In this document: positions 6,375 to 11,189 of the stretch, piece after piece
Layout of the letters: each line of letters starts with the position of its first letter
Position numbering within the stretch: the first letter of the stretch is position 1
Assembly (NCBI GenBank): GCA_903822375.1
Contig: CAIJOU010000383.1
Span: forward strand, 1 to 11,189
Direction of reading: 5' to 3'
Source of the DNA: Candidatus Hydrogenedentota bacterium
GTDB lineage: Bacteria; Hydrogenedentota; Hydrogenedentia; Hydrogenedentales; CAITNO01
DNA: 11,189 bases
Position numbers and translations under genes: made by a program
Notes under the pieces: generated by a model
The model's database searches: none
Told to the model about the DNA's origin: nothing
Seen by the model: only the letters and a program-made list of their open reading frames with translations

Positions 6375-7268
6375 ATGAACGATGAAACCATCGAAAGCCC
6401 GCCTTTCCCCTATGCGCGGCTGGACTATCCGCTGGCGCCGGCCACCCTGTACAACATCGGCGGTCCGGCGCGCATCGCGCTGCTGCCGCGCAACGCGCAG
6501 GAAGTCGACGAGGCATGGCGGTGGATGGTGGCCCAGCCCATGCCCCGGCTCATTCTGGGCGGCGGCTCCAATGTGCTCATCAGCGACCACGGGTTCCCGG
6601 GCATTGTCCTGTTCACCACCCACCTGACCCGGATGGAGGAACTGGGCGACGGTCGGTACCGTGTCGGTTCGGGCGTGCCGCTGGCCAAGCTGGTGCGCGA
6701 GATCATGCTGCCGAACAACTACGGCGGCGTGGGCGCGCTCACCGGTATTCCCGGCTCCGTGGGCGGCGCGATCTACATGAACGCCGGCACGGCAAACGGT
6801 TCCACCTGCGACTTTCTGGAATCGGTCGACCTGATGAGCCTTGAGGGGCTTCGGTCGCTGCCGATGGAACCCCCGCTGTACAGCTACCGCGGCCAGCGCT
6901 TTTGCGGCATCGACGACGTGATCCTGGGCGGCGTGTTCCGCTTCGCGCCCGCCGAAGCAGACCAGCGCCCGGTCTTTGACCATTACATGCTGCGCCGGCG
7001 CGAAAAGCAGCCGCAGGGCCACTGTTGCGGCAGCGTGTTCAAGAATCCGCCCAACGACCACGCGGGGCGGCTCATCGAGGCCTGCGGCCTGAAGGGCACC
7101 CGCGGCGGCGGCGCGGTCATCAGCCCGGTCCACGCAAACTTCATCATGAATGAAAACGGCGCCTCCTTCGACGACGTGCTCGGTCTCATCCGTCTCGCCA
7201 AGGACCAGGTCCGCGAGCGGTTTGGCATCACGCTTGAGGAGGAGGTGCGCATCATCCGCGCACACTGA
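6375..7268 (+). CDS. murB: UDP-N-acetylenolpyruvoylglucosamine reductase MurB
   Basis: MurB is the FAD-dependent cytoplasmic enzyme that uses NADPH to reduce UDP-GlcNAc-enolpyruvate to UDP-MurNAc, the second committed step of peptidoglycan synthesis. The 297-residue length fits the shorter type II form. FAD-binding features are TLYNIGGPA (24-32), LGGGSNVLIS (61-70) and GIPGSVGGAIYMNAG (124-138). Catalytic features are YSYR with R172, CGSVFKNP with S220 as the likely proton donor, and the terminal LEEEVRII with E290 by alignment to the E. coli serine and glutamate. The start at 6375 is the first ATG in frame and lacks a ribosome site. It is not flanked by other mur genes, unlike the usual division and cell-wall cluster. 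pilT follows on the same strand after a hairpin, so they are probably separate units. Confidence 0.96.
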   Translation: MNDETIESPPFPYARLDYPLAPATLYNIGGPARIALLPRNAQEVDEAWRWMVAQPMPRLILGGGSNVLISDHGFPGIVLFTTHLTRMEELGDGRYRVGSGVPLAKLVREIMLPNNYGGVGALTGIPGSVGGAIYMNAGTANGSTCDFLESVDLMSLEGLRSLPMEPPLYSYRGQRFCGIDDVILGGVFRFAPAEADQRPVFDHYMLRRREKQPQGHCCGSVFKNPPNDHAGRLIEACGLKGTRGGGAVISPVHANFIMNENGASFDDVLGLIRLAKDQVRERFGITLEEEVRIIRAH

Positions 7269-7285
7269 ACGTAACTTCGGAAACA

Positions 7286-7316
7286 GCCGGCAAGGGTCCT
7301 CGGACCCGTTGCCGGC
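7286..7316 (+). terminator. Strong hairpin after murB
   Basis: GCCGGCAAGGGTCC (7286-7299) pairs with GGACCCGTTGCCGGC (7302-7316) through 14 bases with a single bulged G and a tiny loop. It starts 17 bases after the murB stop. No T-run follows, so it may be a weak or factor-assisted terminator, or a 3'-end stabiliser. Confidence 0.5.
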
Positions 7317-7381
7317 ATGGTTGGAATAGATGCAGCAGTTGCCGACACGGCCGCGGCGCATGGCATGCGGCCTGGGATTGG

Positions 7382-8440
7382 ATGCCACCCATGAACATGA
7401 ATGAACTCCTGGACGTTGTCGTCAAAGAACGGGCGTCGGACTTGATCATCAGCGCGGGGGCGCCGCCCATACTGCGCATCGACGGGGACCTGTTCCGCAT
7501 GCGCGCCGAAACCATGACGGCCCAGCAGACGCGGGACACCATCTACGAGATGCTCACCCCCGAGCAGCGCGAGCGCTTCGAGCGCGACAAGGAACTCGAT
7601 CTGTCCTTCGCCGTCGGCCGCAAAACCCGCTTTCGGGTCAATGTCTACTACCAGAAGGGCGCGGTGACCGCCGCGGTGCGGCCCATTCCCGATAAGATCC
7701 CCAGCCTCGGCGACCTTGGCCTGCCGGTCGGCATTTCCGATCTGGCCGTGGCGCGCCAGGGACTGGTGCTCGTGACCGGACCCACCGGCAGCGGCAAGAC
7801 CACCACCCTCGCGGCGCTGCTGGACCTTATCAACAACCGGCGCTCCTGCCACATCATCTCGGTCGAGGACCCCATTGAATACGTGCACGAGCACCGCAAG
7901 AGCATCGTCGACCAGCGCGAAATCGGCGAGGACACCGACAGTTTCCCCAAGGCGCTCAAGTACGTCCTGCGCCAGAATCCCGACGTCATCATGATCGGCG
8001 AAATGCGCGACCTGGAAACCATCCAGACCGCCCTGACCGCCGCGGAAACGGGGCACCTTGTCTTCGCCACGCTCCACACCAACGACGCCGTGCAGACCAT
8101 TGACCGCGTGGTGGACGTGTTTCCCGCCGAACAGCAGCAGCAGATTCGGTTCCAGTTGTCCATGGTGCTGCTGGCCATCATTTCGCAGCGGCTCATTCCC
8201 CGGCGCAAAGGCGGCCGCGTGCTCGCCTGCGAGGTCATGTTCAAGAACAGCGCCATCGCCAACCTGATCCGCGAGCAGAAATCGCACCTGGTCTACAGCG
8301 TCATGGAGACCGCCATCCGCGAGGGTATGATCACCCTGGACCGCTCCCTCAAGGAACTGTTCACCTCGGGCCTCATCACCCGCGAAGAGGCGCTGAGCCT
8401 CATGCGCAACCCCAAGGAACTGCAGCGCGCCGGAGAATAG
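7382..8440 (+). CDS. pilT: Type IV pilus retraction ATPase PilT
   Basis: PilT is the hexameric cytoplasmic ATPase that disassembles type IV pili to drive twitching motility and DNA uptake. The 352-residue product shows the family start MNELLDVVVKERASDLIISAG with a PAS-like N-terminal domain, Walker A GPTGSGKT (133-140), the Asp box around SVEDPIEYVHEH (160-171), Walker B DVIMIGEMRD (201-210) with glutamate 207, the His box TGHLVFATLHTND (223-235), and AIANLIRE (291-298), a close form of the PilT signature AIRNLIRE. That last motif separates PilT from PilB. Several ATGs (7382, 7391, 7397) lie near the start and no strong Shine-Dalgarno decides between them; GGGA before 7382 and GGAT before 7391 are both weak. 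No pilB, pilC or pilU accompanies it. A terminator-like hairpin follows. Confidence 0.97.
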   Translation: MPPMNMNELLDVVVKERASDLIISAGAPPILRIDGDLFRMRAETMTAQQTRDTIYEMLTPEQRERFERDKELDLSFAVGRKTRFRVNVYYQKGAVTAAVRPIPDKIPSLGDLGLPVGISDLAVARQGLVLVTGPTGSGKTTTLAALLDLINNRRSCHIISVEDPIEYVHEHRKSIVDQREIGEDTDSFPKALKYVLRQNPDVIMIGEMRDLETIQTALTAAETGHLVFATLHTNDAVQTIDRVVDVFPAEQQQQIRFQLSMVLLAIISQRLIPRRKGGRVLACEVMFKNSAIANLIREQKSHLVYSVMETAIREGMITLDRSLKELFTSGLITREEALSLMRNPKELQRAGE

Positions 8441-8452
8441 CCCCGCACAGGA

Positions 8453-8483
8453 CGCATAAGGCCGCCGGAACGGCGGCCATGCG
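8453..8483. terminator. Large hairpin between convergent pilT and the secreted-protein gene
   Basis: GGCCGCCG-GAA-CGGCGGCC (8460-8478) forms a perfect 8-bp stem with a three-base loop. Outer arms CGCAT and ATGCG extend it by five pairs past a two-base bulge. It lies 12 bases after the pilT stop and 34 bases before the stop of the convergent gene, fitting a bidirectional terminator. No clear T-tract follows. Confidence 0.55.
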
Positions 8484-8517
8484 TTCCGCGGGCGTGACGG
8501 ACGCCCAAGAACGGCCC

Positions 8518-10059
8518 CTACTCCTTCCCCGACACCCAGTTCCAAATCCGTGATGTCAACGGCATTTTCCAGCGCGGGTTCTGGCCAATCCCCACTTCAC
8601 CAAGATCAATGTCCTTCTTTTCCGGCTTCACTGTAAACCCCAGATCATTCCCGCCCGCCCTGCTCGAATCGCCTGCAACCCCGATGTCTTCGCCGAACAC
8701 GGAGCAATCCAAGCCATATTCGCCCGCGGGAAGCCCCTCGGCGTGGAATGAGCCGTCCGGTTCGGCCTTAATCTCTCTGTCCCGTTGCCGGCCGCATTCC
8801 GATTTGCTGAATTCCTGCCAGGCAATCTGAGCGGGTTCGTCGATCGCCCCACTGAACGCGACAGACACGGTTCCCATCAGATGAATGCGGACTTTATCCA
8901 ACGCCACCCGGGGCAGATTCCAATTGTGAAACTTAAGCGTTCCCTTGACGGAGCCGCCCATGGACCCGCCAACCACGCATTCTGCCGTCTCGCCGGACTT
9001 TGCCTCGACCGCAGTCGCGGTGGAATAGATCGGGATTGTTCCGTCCCCATTGGCATAACAGACGAAGTGGAGCCCCCCTCGGACATGATCAAAGGCATAG
9101 TTTCCCCCTTCGTCTGTCTGTGAGAAGACCTGCGCAAATATTTGAACTTCCTCGCCGGGCCTGCTGCCCACCCTGCGCTTCTGTTCAGCCATAACCAGGA
9201 CAACAGGACCATTCTTGTGGGGTTCGCTTCCACATAAGACCCGCCCGCCCACCTTGGCGAAAGGAGTCAGCCGCATTTCCCTGGCGGCCATCAGTTGCTC
9301 GCCCGTGGCTTCCGCATAACCGTCGCCGGACTCGGCCATGATCAGGTAGGGTTTCTTCATGTCATCGCATCTGAACCTTCCATCCGCAGCCGTCTTCACA
9401 ACCACAACATCGGGCGGTAAGGGCTGTTCAGACAGCTTTGCGGTGCGCCCTTTGACGACCGCGCCCGAGGGCAGTACAACCACGTCCGCACCAACCACCG
9501 GCTGCCCGGAAGGATCAAGCACGATGCCTTCCGGCGGGTTCAGCCATTGGCTGACCGGCGCCGCTGCGCGCATGGTCAGGAGTCTGGCAAGCGCCGCGGC
9601 CGCATCGGGCTCCATGCCAGAGACAGGCATTCTATTGCTTACCGCACCCCGGACCGTGGCGACGTTCAGAATGGCGCCGTCGATGAGAACCGCACATTCA
9701 TGGCCCAGCTTTGCCTTTGTCGAATTCAGCAGGCGCTCGGAGGCTTCGGGCCAGAATTCAACCAGCACCGTCCTCTTTCCCGGACGCCCCTCGTCCTGCA
9801 TTACGGTCGCCTCGGAAATGTCTTTGTCGGTGACAACCGCTTCCCTGGCCACTCTATACGTCTTTCCAGACCCGCCGTTCGAGGGGCTCCAGACGATCTC
9901 ATCGAAAGCGCCGGCTTCATCGCCGCCCAATACCCAGCGGAATTCAAAACGTCCCAGGTCTTTGGCCGCGTCCGCGGCATGGGCCCGCTGCAGTCCCGGA
10001 ATTCCCGCAAAAACGGCGAGCAGTGAACAAACAACCAGGAGAAAGAGGTTCTTCTTCAT
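8518..10059 (-). CDS. Secreted protein with SecDF-P1-head-like domain and carboxypeptidase-regulatory-like repeats
   Basis: This 513-residue protein begins with a clear signal peptide (MKKNLFLLVV..., cleavage near AHA-AD, residue 29). Residues about 68-165 follow the SecDF P1 head pattern: REAVVTDKDISEA, then VLVEFWPEASERL, then CAVLIDGAILNVATVRGAV, then MPVSGMEPDAAAALARLL. No transmembrane translocase part follows, so it is not a SecD. Residues about 177-265 look like a carboxypeptidase regulatory-like beta-sandwich (GIVLDPSGQPVVGADVVVLP, then TAADGRFRCDDM); further strands with TDEGGNYAFDHV (315-326) and EPDGSFHAEGLPAGEYGL (433-450) suggest two more such units. Seven cysteines in the mature part are not in an obvious pattern. 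I choose ATG 10059 over 10092 because AAAGGG precedes it and the signal peptide starts there. The function is unknown; binding to envelope components is plausible. Confidence 0.8.
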   Translation of the reverse strand: MKKNLFLLVVCSLLAVFAGIPGLQRAHAADAAKDLGRFEFRWVLGGDEAGAFDEIVWSPSNGGSGKTYRVAREAVVTDKDISEATVMQDEGRPGKRTVLVEFWPEASERLLNSTKAKLGHECAVLIDGAILNVATVRGAVSNRMPVSGMEPDAAAALARLLTMRAAAPVSQWLNPPEGIVLDPSGQPVVGADVVVLPSGAVVKGRTAKLSEQPLPPDVVVVKTAADGRFRCDDMKKPYLIMAESGDGYAEATGEQLMAAREMRLTPFAKVGGRVLCGSEPHKNGPVVLVMAEQKRRVGSRPGEEVQIFAQVFSQTDEGGNYAFDHVRGGLHFVCYANGDGTIPIYSTATAVEAKSGETAECVVGGSMGGSVKGTLKFHNWNLPRVALDKVRIHLMGTVSVAFSGAIDEPAQIAWQEFSKSECGRQRDREIKAEPDGSFHAEGLPAGEYGLDCSVFGEDIGVAGDSSRAGGNDLGFTVKPEKKDIDLGEVGIGQNPRWKMPLTSRIWNWVSGKE

Positions 10060-10108
10060 GGCAGCCCTTTCGCATCGCCCGTTCCCCCCCATTGCGGGAC
10101 TTGCGGCG

Positions 10109-10120
10109 ATATGCGCATAT
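10109..10120. promoter_or_regulatory. Perfect 12-bp palindrome in the upstream region of the secreted-protein gene
   Basis: ATATGCGCATAT lies about 50 bases upstream of the ATG at 10059 on the minus strand, next to an AT-rich stretch with -10-like TATTAT (10139-10134). It could be an operator or part of the promoter region; no regulator is implied by the neighbours. Confidence 0.25.
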
Positions 10121-10196
10121 GTTCCACCCTTGGATAATAGAATTCAAATATAAGGGAAGCTTCTCCAGATATTCTCTCCCAACATAATGTTGCCGT

Positions 10197-11138
10197 TCAT
10201 GACCCTTGCCGCACCACCCATGAACGGAGCCAGACACTCCACACGACGAGTCTCACCCGATTGTCGGGGTCCATTCCGCGCCGCTGCAAAAGCTCTTGTA
10301 CGGCAATGGCGTTGGGTGCCAGCGACTCGGCGACGGACATCGCCGCAAGCCGCATTAGGTAGGAGGGGCTGTTGTCCGACGCCCAAATCAAGTGGGGCAC
10401 AGCCGGCAGCGCACGGTCTTCCATCAAAGACAAGACCACCGGAGTACTGCTCACCGTGCCCCTTTGGACGGCCTCTATCAGGGTTGCAACGATTGCGTCG
10501 AGCGCAACGTCCATCTGCCGGTCATCGATCTCCCTCCACAGGCCTGCCAACGTCGCCGAACCCCGCCACACGGTCTCCCCCTTCTCGTCGGTTGACCTGA
10601 GAGCCATGCTGGCATCCCACAACGCCTCAACCGTGCTGCGGCGGATCTGCGGGTCCGAATCGCTCAGCAGACGGATGAGCGTGTCGCGTGATTCGCTCCG
10701 GTCGAGAATGCAGCACGCAATCTGGAACAGACGCTGATGCAGTTTGTCCGTAATCCCCTCGGGCATTGTTTCAGGCAATGACTTGTGACGCGAGAAGAAA
10801 TCCTGCATGACCGCGTCTGCGGTGGACGGTTTGGCGGGCGGCTCTTGGGCGGTCTGGGGTGGGGGCTGCTCCGCAGCATTCCCGGCTTCGCCCTTGGGCT
10901 TGTCTGGCGATTGCGGGTTTGGCGCGGACGCCACCTGATGCGGAGTTTCGGCAGGGTTTCCTGGACCAGACAATGGTTCAGGAGGCGCACCGTTATGTCT
11001 CGGGAGGAGAGGGGGCGGGACGACTGCCAGGCTGGTCTGCGCGGGGGGCGGACTGAACGGCAGCGACACGAAGGCATATGCCGCGAGAAGCACAACGAGC
11101 AATCCAAGCCCCAGGAGAATCAGGGCGAGCTGCTTCAT
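10197..11138 (-). CDS. Membrane-anchored proline-rich protein with HEAT-like repeats
   Basis: The 313-residue product opens with a single N-terminal membrane segment (residues about 3-25, MKQLALILLGLGLLVV...). A proline- and glutamine-rich linker (about 28-105) would hold the rest away from the membrane. The C-terminal half is alpha-helical with HEAT-like helices, clearest at RDTLIRLLSDSDPQIRRSTVEALW (two helices, 151-174), then YLMRLAAMSVAESLA (260-274) and DPDNRVRLVVWSVWL (290-304). HEAT repeats usually bind other proteins; no catalytic motif is seen. The start at 11138 has AAAGGAGA about 10 bases upstream. It lies 137 bases upstream of the SecD-head-like secreted protein on the same strand, so they may be expressed together. 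I cannot name a family. Confidence 0.75.
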   Translation of the reverse strand: MKQLALILLGLGLLVVLLAAYAFVSLPFSPPPAQTSLAVVPPPLLPRHNGAPPEPLSGPGNPAETPHQVASAPNPQSPDKPKGEAGNAAEQPPPQTAQEPPAKPSTADAVMQDFFSRHKSLPETMPEGITDKLHQRLFQIACCILDRSESRDTLIRLLSDSDPQIRRSTVEALWDASMALRSTDEKGETVWRGSATLAGLWREIDDRQMDVALDAIVATLIEAVQRGTVSSTPVVLSLMEDRALPAVPHLIWASDNSPSYLMRLAAMSVAESLAPNAIAVQELLQRRGMDPDNRVRLVVWSVWLRSWVVRQGS

Positions 11139-11189
11139 GGCGCGGCATCTCCTTTCGACAGTCTTCCGAACCGCAGAACCCGTACGGAC
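11135..11189 (-). CDS. Possible last codons of an upstream gene (cut by window edge)
   Basis: One minus-strand frame is open from the window edge and ends SVRVLRFGRLSKGDAAP-stop, with its TGA overlapping the ATG at 11138 as ATGA. Such overlaps are common between co-translated genes. With only 17 codons visible this is a weak call; chance openness over this length is likely too. Confidence 0.25.
   Translation of the reverse strand, partial: SVRVLRFGRLSKGDAAP

Noticed and set aside
5937..7388. Long minus-strand open frame of 483 codons over murB
   Set aside because: It is the antisense of murB and the end of the SGNH-like gene, and its content is low-complexity histidine, arginine and alanine typical of shadow frames.
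6983..8545. Long minus-strand open frame of 520 codons over pilT
   Set aside because: pilT on the opposite strand has every expected motif; this frame shows none and arises from GC-rich codon structure.

Overview
This is a GC-rich bacterial chromosomal window holding eight well-supported protein genes and one or two fragments cut by the window edges. Recognisable housekeeping genes (thiG and thiH for the thiamine thiazole, murB for peptidoglycan, pilT for type IV pilus retraction) sit beside secreted or membrane proteins of a lineage-specific kind. Peptidoglycan synthesis and pilus retraction point to a Gram-negative-type cell. The GEGE-rich linker followed by a C-terminal membrane tail on one secreted protein, together with a secreted protein combining a SecD-head-like and a carboxypeptidase-regulatory-like domain, recalls proteins from Candidatus Hydrogenedentes and planctomycete-like bacteria. 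That taxonomic guess is inference from protein style only.

Layout, left to right. Positions 1-333 (minus) are the N-terminal part of an unidentified protein leaving the window. Divergent from it, 519-2612 (plus) is a full-length YyaL/SPATA20-type protein with a thioredoxin-like CHWC domain. It converges on the minus-strand thiazole pair: thiH (2673-3794), with thiG (3933-4772) upstream and first in the transcript. The thiG-thiH gap and the thiG stop codon lie inside a 38-bp tandem repeat followed by two hairpins. The 344-bp gap 4773-5116 carries no gene but holds a putative thiG promoter, a hairpin covering the thiG Shine-Dalgarno, and two different palindromic elements resembling dispersed genomic repeats.

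The plus strand then carries a secreted SGNH-like protein with a C-terminal anchoring tail (5117-6220), murB (6375-7268) and pilT (7382-8440). murB has a perfect TATAAT box placed so that transcription should begin at the A of its start codon, which suggests a leaderless mRNA. A large hairpin after pilT separates it from two minus-strand genes: a secreted protein with a SecDF-P1-head-like domain plus regulatory beta-sandwich repeats (8518-10059), and upstream of it a membrane-anchored, proline-rich, HEAT-like repeat protein (10197-11138). The far edge may hold the last codons of another minus-strand gene overlapping by ATGA.

The thiG and thiH products act together in thiazole formation. murB and pilT are not functionally linked beyond both concerning the cell envelope. 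The two minus-strand envelope proteins at the right end may form a pair, but nothing in the sequence proves it. I see no CRISPR array, tRNA, rRNA, transposase, phage gene or obvious defence system. The most informative oddities are the leaderless murB promoter, the repeat at the thiG end, the SecD-head domain outside a translocase, and the cluster of palindromic elements.
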